Assembly: GCA_050618055.1 (NCBI GenBank)
Contig: JBNLVK010000248.1
Coordinates: 1-64,000 of the forward strand
DNA length: 64,000 nt
From: CALDCK01 sp050618055
GTDB lineage: Bacteria; Myxococcota_A; UBA9160; SMWR01
Direction of reading: 5' to 3'
The first letter of the stretch is position 1. Each line of letters begins with the position of its first letter. Both the position numbers and the translations under genes were made by a program. The notes beneath the pieces were generated by a model. It did no database searches. It was not told the DNA's origin and saw nothing but the letters and a program-made list of their open reading frames with translations. Shown here one piece after another: positions 1 to 7,744 of this stretch.

Positions 1-216
1 CGCCAGCTCCTCGGCGGCGCGCTGGAGGGGACCGCTCAGCGCCTTGCGGTTGGCGCACAGGATCTCGCTCCAGAGCTCCGGGTCGCTGTGGGCGATGCGG
101 GTGAAGTCGCGGAAGCCGCTGCCGGCCACAGCGACCCGGAGCTCTGGAGCGAGATCCTGTGCGCCAACCGCAAGGCGCTGAGCGGTCCCCTCCAGCGCGC
201 CGCCGAGGAGCTGGCG
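1..216. repeat. 91-bp perfect inverted repeat at the window start (fold-back)
   Basis: Bases 1-91 are the exact reverse complement of 126-216, with a 34-base loop (92-125). Read on the minus strand, 125 to 1 gives an uninterrupted prephenate dehydrogenase segment (GSGFRDFTRIAHSDPELW and onward). The plus strand enters the same protein only at the His of HSDPELW. Bases 1-125 are therefore an inverted copy of native tyrA sequence joined at 125/126. Such a long hairpin inside a conserved gene is hard to maintain in vivo and is common at contig ends, so I read it as an amplification or assembly chimera. A real inverted duplication cannot be excluded from sequence alone. Confidence 0.9.
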
Positions 217-390
217 GCGCTGGCCCGCGCCATCGAGAGCGGCGACGCCGACGCCGGCGAGCGCGCCCTGGCGGCGGCCCGGGAGAGCCTGGCCGGCTTC
301 GCGCCGGCCGCCGACGACGATTCCGATGCCCGATCCGGGGGCTTCGTACCTGGAAATCACCCCGCCCCGAGCGGGGACCCAAAGGAGTGA
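127..390 (+). CDS. tyrA: Prephenate dehydrogenase, C-terminal part only
   Basis: This is the 3' end of a TyrA-type dehydrogenase, which oxidatively decarboxylates prephenate (or arogenate) in tyrosine synthesis in the cytoplasm. The visible part starts HSDPELWSEILCANRK, a conserved stretch of the helical dimerisation domain. The loop of the fold-back, read on the minus strand, supplies the preceding residues GSGFRDFTRIA, which confirms the family. About 87 residues remain and the N-terminal NAD-binding domain lies outside the window. An ATG at 88 gives a longer reading frame, but its first residues come from the inverted copy and are not native. The stop is at 388-390, 12 bases before rpsA, so the two are probably co-transcribed. 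The Ala/Asp-rich tail after LAGFAPA is not conserved in the family. Confidence 0.8.
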   Translation, partial: HSDPELWSEILCANRKALSGPLQRAAEELAALARAIESGDADAGERALAAARESLAGFAPAADDDSDARSGGFVPGNHPAPSGDPKE

Positions 391-402
391 GTCAGCGAAC
401 TC

Positions 403-2109
403 ATGAGTGAAGAAAGCAACCAACCGGCCGGCGAATCCTTCGCCGACCTTTTCGAGCAGACCCCGTCGCGCGTGCGCGAGGGGCAGGTGATCCAGGGCCG
501 TGTGCTCTCGATCGAGGGGGACTACGTCCAGGTGGACGTGGGCTTCAAGTCCGAAGGCATGGTGGACTCGTGGGAGTTCATGGACGAGGACGGGACCATG
601 CTGGTCAAGCCCGGCGACCAGGTGGACGTCCTGGTCGAGGAGTCGGAAGACCAGCAGGGCCGCATCGTCCTGTCCAAGGAGAAGGCCGACCGCCTGAAGA
701 TCTGGGACCAGATCAGCGCCGCCTACGAGGAGGACCGCGCCGTGGAGGGCGTGATCGTCTCGCGGGTGAAGGGAGGCCTGTCGGTGGACATCGGCGTGAA
801 GGCCTTCCTGCCCGGGTCCCAGGTGGACCTGCGCCCGGTGCGCAACCTGGACGGCATGGTGGGCTCCCGCCACGACTTCAAGATCATCAAGTTCAACAAG
901 CGGCGCGGCAACATCGTGCTGTCGCGGCGCGCGTTGCTCGAGACGGAGCGCAAGAAGCTCCGGGCCGAGACCCTGGAGACCCTGGAAGAGGGCCAGATCG
1001 TCGACGGCGTGATCAAGAACATCACCGACTACGGCGCGTTCATCGACCTGGGCGGCATCGACGGTCTGCTGCACGTCACCGACATGTCCTGGGGCCGGGT
1101 GAACCACCCCTCCGAGCTCTTCCACGTCGGCGACGAGATCAAGGTCAAGGTGCTGAAGTTCGACTCGGAGAGCGAGCGGGTGTCGCTGGGCCTGAAGCAG
1201 ATCCAGCCGGATCCGTGGATCGATGCCTCCATGCGCTACCCGATCGGCAAGCGCATCGAGGGCCGCGTGGTGTCGCTGGCCGAGTACGGCGCCTTCGTCG
1301 AGCTCGAGCCGGGCATCGAGGGACTGATCCACGTCTCCGAGATGTCCTGGACCAAGCGCATCAAGCACCCGTCCAAGGTGGTCGCCATCGGCGACTCGGT
1401 CGAGGCGGTGGTCCTCGACGTGGACGAGCGCGAGCGCAAGATCTCGCTGGGCATGAAGCAGATCGAGCCCAACCCGTGGAGCGTGATCGAGGACAAGTAC
1501 CCGGTCGGCACGCGCGTCTCGGGCCAGATCCGCAACATCACCAACTTCGGGATCTTCGTCGGCCTGGAGGAGGGCGTGGACGGCCTGGTGCACGTCTCCG
1601 ACATCTCCTGGACCGAGCAGATCAAGCACCCGGGCGAGAAGTTCAACAAGGGCGACACCGTCGAGGCGGTGGTGCTGAAGATCGACCGGGAGAACGAGAA
1701 GTTCTCGCTGGGCATCAAGCAGCTCGAGGAGAACCCCTGGGACGAGATCCTCAAGAAGTACCCGGCGGGCAGCGAGGTGACGGGCACGGTCTCGAGCCTG
1801 GCCGACTTCGGTGCCTTCGTGAAGCTGGAGGAGGGGATCGAGGGCCTGATCTACAACTCGGAGCTCTCCGAGGATCGGGTCGACAACCCGTCCGAGGTGG
1901 TGAAGGAGGGTCAGGAGGTGACGGCGCTCGTCACCAAGATCGACCCGCTGGAGCAGAAGATCTCGCTGTCGATTCGCGCTCTCACCGATCGCGAGCAGCG
2001 GGAGGCCCTGAAGAAGGTCGCCGCCCAGCAGTCGGCGAAGCAGACGACCACCCTGGGCGATCTGCTGGCGACGAAGCTGGCCGAGAAGGCCGAAGGCGAG
2101 GACGAATGA
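403..2109 (+). CDS. rpsA: 30S ribosomal protein S1
   Basis: Ribosomal protein S1 of 568 residues, the usual length of the six-domain proteobacterial form. It docks mRNA on the 30S subunit and unfolds leaders during initiation. Six S1 (OB-fold) repeats start near residues 27, 112, 196, 281, 368 and 455. Domains 3-6 show the typical pattern G-x-V-x-G-x-V-x-x-I-x-x-F/Y-G-A/I-F and end in VSLGLKQ-like strands; the first two are more divergent, as is normal for the ribosome-binding part. A purine-rich AAAGGAG lies at 381-387, 15 bases before the ATG, inside the end of tyrA. The next gene, ihfB, starts one base after the stop, matching the widespread rpsA-ihfB pairing. The C-terminus is Glu/Lys-rich and ends without a further domain. 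Confidence 0.98.
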   Translation: MSEESNQPAGESFADLFEQTPSRVREGQVIQGRVLSIEGDYVQVDVGFKSEGMVDSWEFMDEDGTMLVKPGDQVDVLVEESEDQQGRIVLSKEKADRLKIWDQISAAYEEDRAVEGVIVSRVKGGLSVDIGVKAFLPGSQVDLRPVRNLDGMVGSRHDFKIIKFNKRRGNIVLSRRALLETERKKLRAETLETLEEGQIVDGVIKNITDYGAFIDLGGIDGLLHVTDMSWGRVNHPSELFHVGDEIKVKVLKFDSESERVSLGLKQIQPDPWIDASMRYPIGKRIEGRVVSLAEYGAFVELEPGIEGLIHVSEMSWTKRIKHPSKVVAIGDSVEAVVLDVDERERKISLGMKQIEPNPWSVIEDKYPVGTRVSGQIRNITNFGIFVGLEEGVDGLVHVSDISWTEQIKHPGEKFNKGDTVEAVVLKIDRENEKFSLGIKQLEENPWDEILKKYPAGSEVTGTVSSLADFGAFVKLEEGIEGLIYNSELSEDRVDNPSEVVKEGQEVTALVTKIDPLEQKISLSIRALTDREQREALKKVAAQQSAKQTTTLGDLLATKLAEKAEGEDE

Positions 2110-2110
2110 G

Positions 2111-2425
2111 ATGACGAAGAGCGGACTCATCGAGGCAGTCGCCGAGCGGACGCCCCACATCTCGAAGAAGGACACGGAGATCGTGGTCAACACGATCTTC
2201 GACTCGATGGCAGCGGCCCTGCGTGAGGGCGAGCGCATCGAGATCCGCGGCTTCGGGAGCTTCCAGGTCAAGGTGCGCGAGGCGCGCGAGGGCCGGAACC
2301 CGAAGACCGGCGAGCCGGTGCACATCTCGGCCAAGCGCACCCCGTTCTTCAAGGTGGGCAAGGAGCTGAAGGAGATGGTCGACGCCTCGCGGAGCAACGG
2401 CTCGGGCGACGGCTCTTCCAACTAG
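2111..2425 (+). CDS. ihfB: Integration host factor beta / HU-family DNA-bending protein
   Basis: A 104-residue histone-like protein of the IHF/HU family that binds and sharply bends DNA in the nucleoid. It opens MTKSGLIEAVA and carries the diagnostic IRGFGSFQVK segment and the DNA-arm motif GRNPKTGEPVHI, whose proline intercalates at the bend. The start lies one base beyond the rpsA stop (2107-2109), the classic rpsA-ihfB arrangement, which favours the IHF beta reading over plain HU. The last ten residues are a Gly/Ser tail absent from the E. coli protein. No separate promoter is visible, so its level is probably tied to rpsA transcription. Confidence 0.93.
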   Translation: MTKSGLIEAVAERTPHISKKDTEIVVNTIFDSMAAALREGERIEIRGFGSFQVKVREAREGRNPKTGEPVHISAKRTPFFKVGKELKEMVDASRSNGSGDGSSN

Positions 2426-2445
2426 AACGGCGGAGGACCTCCCGG

Positions 2446-2817
2446 ATGCGCTGGCTGCGCCGTCTGCTGCTGCTGGCCCTGATCGTCGCCGTGATGGTCG
2501 GGGGCTGGCGCTTTGCGTCGGAGAACCAGGAGCTGGTGAACGTCCACTACGTGGCGGGGGAGCTGGTCAACGTGCCCCTCTGGCAGGTGGTGCTGGTGCC
2601 GTTCGGCGCCGGCGCCGGCCTGGTGGCCATCTGGTTCCTGCTCGCGTCGGCGCGCAACGGTCTGGTCCATCGCCGCTACCGCAAGGAGATCGGCGGACTC
2701 GAAGCCGAGATCCATCAGCTCCGAAATCTCCCTCTCGCCCCCGAGTCCGATTCCCCAGGAGGACGGACCCCCGCCGGCTCGCTGCCGACGGGGGGCGCCT
2801 CCAGCGGGAACGGCTGA
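2446..2817 (+). CDS. lapA: LapA-domain inner-membrane protein
   Basis: A small protein (123 residues) of the LapA/YciS (DUF1049) family. It has an N-terminal membrane helix at about residues 5-20, the family's conserved N-x-x-x-V strand (ENQELVNVHYV), a second helix at about 42-62, and a short cytoplasmic helix ending in LEAEIHQLR. The remainder is a low-complexity Pro/Gly/Ser tail. In enterobacteria LapA works with LapB to control LpxC turnover and LPS assembly. The following gene is a TPR protein in the LapB position, which supports the assignment. GGAGG at 2431-2435 is a good ribosome binding site about 10 bases before the ATG. The gene is co-directional with rpsA-ihfB and may continue that operon. 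Confidence 0.8.
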   Translation: MRWLRRLLLLALIVAVMVGGWRFASENQELVNVHYVAGELVNVPLWQVVLVPFGAGAGLVAIWFLLASARNGLVHRRYRKEIGGLEAEIHQLRNLPLAPESDSPGGRTPAGSLPTGGASSGNG

Positions 2818-2829
2818 CCCCGGAACCCG

Positions 2830-3867
2830 ATGGCCTGGTGGCGACGCGCGCTCGGCCGCAGCCGACGTGCACCCGAAGATGCGGACGAGGCCCTGCGCGG
2901 CGCACTGCTCGCCGTGCTGGACCACGACCTCGACGAGGCGGAGCGCCTGCTGACGGCGGCGGTCCAGCTCGACTCGAGCGGCGTCGAGCCGTACCTCGCG
3001 CTGGCCCGGCTCTACCGCATGCGCGGCGAGATCGGGCGGGCGATCCGGGTGCACCAGAACCTGCTGCTGCGCCACGACCTCTCCGAGGAGCAGACGCGCG
3101 CCGCGCTGGCCGACCTGGCCCTCGACTTCCAGAAGGGCGGCTTCCTGCAGCGGGCGATCGCCTCCTGGGACGAGGTGCTCGCCCACGACCCGCGCCACGA
3201 GACGGCGCTGCGCGCGCTGGTGTCGCTGCTCCAGGACGTGCGCGACTACGACCGGGCCATCGAGGTGGCGCGCCGGCTGGCCAAGGTCGATCGCGAGGCC
3301 GCGGCCGAGGTGGCGAACGAAGCCGCGCTGCTGGTGAAGAGCGCCCAGGCGGCCCACGCCGAGGGGCGCAGCGACGACGCCCGCAAGGCGCTCAAGCGCG
3401 CCCTGCGCAGGGACGGAAGCCTGGTCTCCGCCTGGATCGCGCTGGGCGAGATCGAGGCCGAGCGCGGACGCAACAAGGCGGCCCTGGCGGCCTGGTCGAA
3501 GGTGCCGTCCCTCGACCCGAACGCCGGAGCGCAGGTCTACCCGAGGCTCGAGACGGCCTACGCCGCGGCCGATCGGGCGCGCGACTTCGAGGACTTCCTG
3601 TCCAAGCGGCTCGACGAGGCGCCGGACGACCGTCAGGCGAGGCTCGCGTTGGCCCGGACGCTGGCCGCGCGCGGCGCCGTCGACGAGGCGCTCGGCCAGC
3701 TGCGCGCCGTCGCCGAGGCCGACCCGGACGACCCGGAGCCGCTGATGGTGACCGGGCGCATCCTGCTGGCCGAGGGCCGCGACGGCGAGGCGAACAAGGC
3801 GCTGGCCGAGCTGCTGGACGTGCTGGAGCGCCGGCGGCTGCCGCGCCGCGGCGAGTCGCTGACATGA
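2830..3867 (+). CDS. lapB: TPR-repeat protein in LapB position, no rubredoxin domain
   Basis: 345 residues made almost entirely of tetratricopeptide repeats (for example VEPYLALARLYRMRGEIGRA and RQARLALARTLAARGAVDEA). Adjacency to lapA and the arrangement of repeats match LapB/YciM, which links LPS synthesis to FtsH-driven LpxC degradation. Two LapB hallmarks are missing. There is no N-terminal membrane helix: the protein starts with a short basic WWRRALGRSRR segment. There is also no C-terminal rubredoxin-like metal site; the protein contains no cysteine at all. It may be held at the membrane by LapA, but that is inference. Its stop overlaps the mutS start (ATGA, 3864-3867). An alternative reading is a generic TPR scaffold unrelated to LPS. 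Confidence 0.65.
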   Translation: MAWWRRALGRSRRAPEDADEALRGALLAVLDHDLDEAERLLTAAVQLDSSGVEPYLALARLYRMRGEIGRAIRVHQNLLLRHDLSEEQTRAALADLALDFQKGGFLQRAIASWDEVLAHDPRHETALRALVSLLQDVRDYDRAIEVARRLAKVDREAAAEVANEAALLVKSAQAAHAEGRSDDARKALKRALRRDGSLVSAWIALGEIEAERGRNKAALAAWSKVPSLDPNAGAQVYPRLETAYAAADRARDFEDFLSKRLDEAPDDRQARLALARTLAARGAVDEALGQLRAVAEADPDDPEPLMVTGRILLAEGRDGEANKALAELLDVLERRRLPRRGESLT

Positions 3868-6563
3868 GTCGCAAGGCCCTCGAGACGCCGATGATGCGCC
3901 AGTTCCTGGCGATCAAGGCGGAGCACCCGGACGCGATCGTCTTCTACCGCATGGGCGACTTCTACGAGATGTTCCTGCGCGACGCCGAGATCGCGGCGCC
4001 GCTGCTCGACATCGCGCTCACCAGCCGCGACAAGGACAAGGACGATCCGGTGCCGATGTGCGGCGTGCCGGTGCACGCCGCGGACCAGCACCTGAAGCGC
4101 CTGGCCGAGCTGGGCCACCGGGTGGCGATCTGCGAGCAGGTCGAGGATCCGAAGGCGGTGGCCGGACGGCGGCTCGTGAAGCGCGAGGTGGTCGAGGTGG
4201 TGACGCCCGGCCTGGTGGGCGACCCGGAGCGCATCGAGTCGCGCAGCGAGCTGTCGCTGGTGGCGATCGCACCCGCGGAAGAAGACGCGGGGCGCGTGGG
4301 CATGGCCGTGATCGACGCGTCGACCGGCGAGTTCCGCGCCACCGAGGTGGCCCGCGACGCGGGCGAGCGACTGCCCGGCGTGCTGGTCGAGGAGCTCTGC
4401 CGCATCGATCCGCGCGAGGTGCTGCTGGCCGAGGAGTGCGCGTTCGAGCCGCAGCTGACCCTCCACCTGCCGCGCGCCGTGTTCAGCCGGCTGCCGGTGT
4501 CGGCCTTCGACGCGGACGACCTGCCGGACGAGACCCTGGGCCTGGCGGCCGGCGCGAAGGACGCCGCCTCGCGCGCGGCGGCGGCGCTGCTGCGCTACCT
4601 GACCACGAACCAGCCCTTCGCGCTCGCGCACACCGCGCGCCTGCGCCACTACACGCTGGGTGAGGCGATGGTGCTCGACGCCGCCACCTGCGCCCACCTG
4701 GAGCTGTTCCGCAACGGCGAGGACGGAACCCGGGCGCGCACGCTGCTCGAGCGCCTCGACGTGACGGTCACGCCGCTGGGAGCGCGCCGCCTGGCGCGCT
4801 GGCTCGCCTATCCGCTGGTGTCGCCGTCGGCGATCGGCGCGCGCCAGGACGCGGTGGCGGCCCTGGCCGACCGCGACCGGCCGCGCGCGCGGGTACGCGA
4901 GGCGCTGCGGCCGGTGCGCGACCTGGAGCGCCTGCTGGCCAAGGCCGCGCGCCCGACCGCCACCCCCCGCGACCTGGTGGCGCTGCGCGCCTCGCTGGAG
5001 GCGCTGCCCGGGGTGGAGACGGCGCTGCGCGAGCCCGACGAGGAGCGCCTGCCCGCCGGCGCGGAGACGCTTCCGTCGGGCATCCGGGTTCCGCAGGCGC
5101 TGCCGGATCCGGCCGGGCTGCTGCGCGAGGCGCTGGTGGACGAGCCGCCGGCCCTGGCCCGCGGCAGCCGGGGCGCCAACGAGACCGGCTTCATCCGCGA
5201 GGGCTTCCACGCGGAGCTCGACGGCCTGCGCGAGGGCGTGCGCAAGGGACGCGAGTGGATCGCGGGCCTCGAGGCGAGCGAGCGCGAAGGGACCGGCATT
5301 CCCAGCCTGAAGATCCGCTTCCACCCGGTGCACGGCTACTCGATCGAGGTGAGCAAGGCGCAGCTCGCGCGCGTGCCCGATCACTACGAGCGCAAGCAGA
5401 CGCTGGCGAACGCCGAGCGCTTCACGACGTCCGAGCTGCGCGAGGTGGAGCAGACCGTGCGCGGCGGCAACGAGCGCGCCGCCGCCCTGGAGCGCGAGAT
5501 CTTCGAGCGGGTGCGGCTCTCGGTGCTGGAGCACGCCGCCGCCATCCGGCAGGCCGCCGAGGCGGTGGCCGTGCTGGACGCCACCGCCGCGCTGGCCGAG
5601 GTGGCCCGCCGCGACGGCTGGACGCGTCCGGTGGTGGACGAGGGCGAGCGGCTGCTGATCCAGGCGGGGCGCCATCCGGTGATCGAGCCGCTGCTGGCGG
5701 CTCGCGGCGACGAGGCCTTCGTTCCCAACGACACCGAGCTCGACCCGAACGAGCGCCAGCTGCTGGTGCTGACCGGCCCGAACATGTCGGGCAAGAGCAC
5801 CTACCTGCGCCAGGTGGCGTTGATCGTGCTGCTGGCCCAGATCGGCAGCTACGTCCCGGCTGCCAGCGCGCAGATCGGCGTGGTCGACCGCGTGTTCACG
5901 CGGGTCGGCGCGTCGGACCGGCTGGCGCGCGGCGAGTCGACCTTCATGGTGGAGATGCGCGAGACCGCCGAGATCCTCTCGCAGGCCACGCGTCGCAGCC
6001 TGATCATCCTGGACGAGATCGGTCGCGGCACCAGCACCTTCGACGGACTGTCGATCGCCTGGGCGGTGGCCGAGCACCTGCACGACGCGCCGGGCCTGGC
6101 CTGCCGCACGCTCTTCGCCACCCACTACCACGAGCTGGCGGACCTCGCCCGCACCAAGACGCGGGTCGCCAACGCCCACTTCGAGGCGCGCGAGTGGGGC
6201 GAGGAGGTGCTGTTCCTGCGGAGGCTGGTGCCGGGCAGCGCGAACCGCTCCTACGGGATCCAGGTGGCGCGCCTGGCCGGGCTGCCCGCCGAGCTGATCG
6301 CGCGCGCCCGCGAGATCCTGCGCAACCTGGAGGGGAGCGAGCTCGACGAGTCGGGCCGGCCGCGCCTGGCGCTGGGCGGCGCCCCGGTCGACCGGGAGGC
6401 GGCGGACGCCGACCAGCTCGGCCTGTTCTCCGCGCCGGGTCCGTCGCGGGGCGAGCGCGACGTGCTCGAGCGCCTGCGGCGGATCGACCCGGAGCAGACC
6501 ACACCGATCGAGGCGCTGTCGCTGCTGGCCGACCTGCGCGCGCGCCTGGGAGACGAGTCGTGA
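3864..6563 (+). CDS. mutS: DNA mismatch repair protein MutS
   Basis: MutS of 899 residues, slightly longer than the usual 850-870. It recognises mismatches and small loops and recruits MutL. The mismatch-wedge motif GDFYEMF (Phe-x-Glu) lies near residues 31-37. The ATPase domain has Walker A GPNMSGKST near 637 and Walker B LIILDEIGRGTSTFDG, with the ATHYHEL histidine segment after it. DQLGLF near 850 matches the beta-clamp binding motif of MutS, and the C-terminal PIEALSLLADLRARL helix is the conserved tetramerisation end. The ATG overlaps the stop of the TPR gene by 4 bases, and the GTG of the amidase gene overlaps its own stop, so it is embedded in an operon. The mutS-amiC-glnD-xerD order recalls that seen in Geobacter-like genomes. 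Confidence 0.98.
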   Translation: MSRKALETPMMRQFLAIKAEHPDAIVFYRMGDFYEMFLRDAEIAAPLLDIALTSRDKDKDDPVPMCGVPVHAADQHLKRLAELGHRVAICEQVEDPKAVAGRRLVKREVVEVVTPGLVGDPERIESRSELSLVAIAPAEEDAGRVGMAVIDASTGEFRATEVARDAGERLPGVLVEELCRIDPREVLLAEECAFEPQLTLHLPRAVFSRLPVSAFDADDLPDETLGLAAGAKDAASRAAAALLRYLTTNQPFALAHTARLRHYTLGEAMVLDAATCAHLELFRNGEDGTRARTLLERLDVTVTPLGARRLARWLAYPLVSPSAIGARQDAVAALADRDRPRARVREALRPVRDLERLLAKAARPTATPRDLVALRASLEALPGVETALREPDEERLPAGAETLPSGIRVPQALPDPAGLLREALVDEPPALARGSRGANETGFIREGFHAELDGLREGVRKGREWIAGLEASEREGTGIPSLKIRFHPVHGYSIEVSKAQLARVPDHYERKQTLANAERFTTSELREVEQTVRGGNERAAALEREIFERVRLSVLEHAAAIRQAAEAVAVLDATAALAEVARRDGWTRPVVDEGERLLIQAGRHPVIEPLLAARGDEAFVPNDTELDPNERQLLVLTGPNMSGKSTYLRQVALIVLLAQIGSYVPAASAQIGVVDRVFTRVGASDRLARGESTFMVEMRETAEILSQATRRSLIILDEIGRGTSTFDGLSIAWAVAEHLHDAPGLACRTLFATHYHELADLARTKTRVANAHFEAREWGEEVLFLRRLVPGSANRSYGIQVARLAGLPAELIARAREILRNLEGSELDESGRPRLALGGAPVDREAADADQLGLFSAPGPSRGERDVLERLRRIDPEQTTPIEALSLLADLRARLGDES

Positions 6564-7744
6564 GGCGTCGGCGCGCGATCGGACCGCTGCTGTGCCTGCT
6601 GCTCGCGCCGGCGCTGATGGGCGTCGAGCGGCCGCCGGGTCTGGGCGACGTCACCGAAGTGCGTCACTGGTCGTACCCCGACTACACGCGCGTGGTGATC
6701 GAGCTCGACCGGGCGGTGCGCATCAAGCGCGAGCCGCGGCGGCTGGCGGCCGACGCCCGCGCCGACCGGCCCGAGCGCCTCTACCTCGACCTCGAGGGCG
6801 TCTGGGTCGGGCGTCGCTTCCTCGACGGCATCGCCGTGCGCGACGGTCTGCTGGAGGGCGTGCGCATCGGCCAGAACACGCGCAGCTCCATCCGCGTCGT
6901 GGTCGACCTCCAGCGCTACGCGCGGCACCGCCTGATCACCCTGTCGCATCCGGACCGCCTGGTGCTCGACGTCTTCGGGCCGCGAAGCGGCGTGGGGTTA
7001 CCGCACCGGCCCGGCGTCCCCCAGGAGCCGATGCTGCCCTCGTCGATCCGCGGCGTGCGCACGGTCGTGCTCGATCCGGGCCACGGCGGACGCGATCCAG
7101 GCGCCATCGGCGTCGGCGGGATCCAGGAGAAGCGGGTGACCCTCGCCATGGCGCGGGCGCTCGAGCAGGACCTGGCCGAGCGCGGCTTCCGGGTGGTGCT
7201 CACCCGCGACGGCGACGAGACGCTCACCCTGGAGGACCGCACCGCCCGGGCCGAGGCGGCGCGCGGCGACCTGTTCGTATCGCTCCACGCGAACGCGGCG
7301 CCGCGTCGCTCGGTGCGCGGGGTCGAGACCTACTACCTGGACGAGAACCACGAGCGCCACAGCCTGACCGTCGCCGCCCGCGAGAACGGCGTGAGCCGCA
7401 GCGAGGTGAACGCCCTCCAGCGCACGCTCGCGAAGCTCCGCGTGCACGAGGTCTCGCCGCTGTCGCGCAAGCTGGCCGAGCTGGTCCAGGGACAGATCGT
7501 CGGGGGCATGCCCCGTCCCTACGGTCCGGTGCCCGACCTGGGCGTGAAGAAGGGACCGTTCTACGTGCTCTTCCTGTCGACCATGCCGTCGGTGCTGGTG
7601 GAGGCGGGCTTCCTGACCAACAAGACCGAGGCGAAGCGGCTGCGCGATCGCGAGTACATCCACGCCATGGCGGAGCAGATCGCCGAGGCGCTGGTCCAGT
7701 ACCGCGACTCGGGCTCGAGCCTCGCCTGGAACCCCCGGCCGTGA
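6560..7744 (+). CDS. amiC: N-acetylmuramoyl-L-alanine amidase, AmiC type
   Basis: A 394-residue periplasmic amidase that cuts the amide bond between N-acetylmuramic acid and the stem peptide during cell separation. The GTG at 6560 overlaps the mutS stop and opens a signal peptide (RRRRAIGPLLCLLLAPALMG). Residues of about 30-140 form an AMIN domain that targets septal peptidoglycan. The Amidase_3 domain follows, with zinc-binding motifs VVLDPGHGG near residue 169, SLHAN near 240 and the catalytic Glu in VLVEAGFLTN near 347. There is no C-terminal SPOR or LysM domain. The stop overlaps the GTG start of glnD. Activation normally needs an EnvC or NlpD partner; none is encoded in this window. Confidence 0.93.
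   Translation: MRRRRAIGPLLCLLLAPALMGVERPPGLGDVTEVRHWSYPDYTRVVIELDRAVRIKREPRRLAADARADRPERLYLDLEGVWVGRRFLDGIAVRDGLLEGVRIGQNTRSSIRVVVDLQRYARHRLITLSHPDRLVLDVFGPRSGVGLPHRPGVPQEPMLPSSIRGVRTVVLDPGHGGRDPGAIGVGGIQEKRVTLAMARALEQDLAERGFRVVLTRDGDETLTLEDRTARAEAARGDLFVSLHANAAPRRSVRGVETYYLDENHERHSLTVAARENGVSRSEVNALQRTLAKLRVHEVSPLSRKLAELVQGQIVGGMPRPYGPVPDLGVKKGPFYVLFLSTMPSVLVEAGFLTNKTEAKRLRDREYIHAMAEQIAEALVQYRDSGSSLAWNPRP

Noticed and set aside
88..390. ATG at 88 as the start of a small gene before rpsA
   Set aside because: The ATG lies in the inverted copy; the protein is the tail of tyrA.
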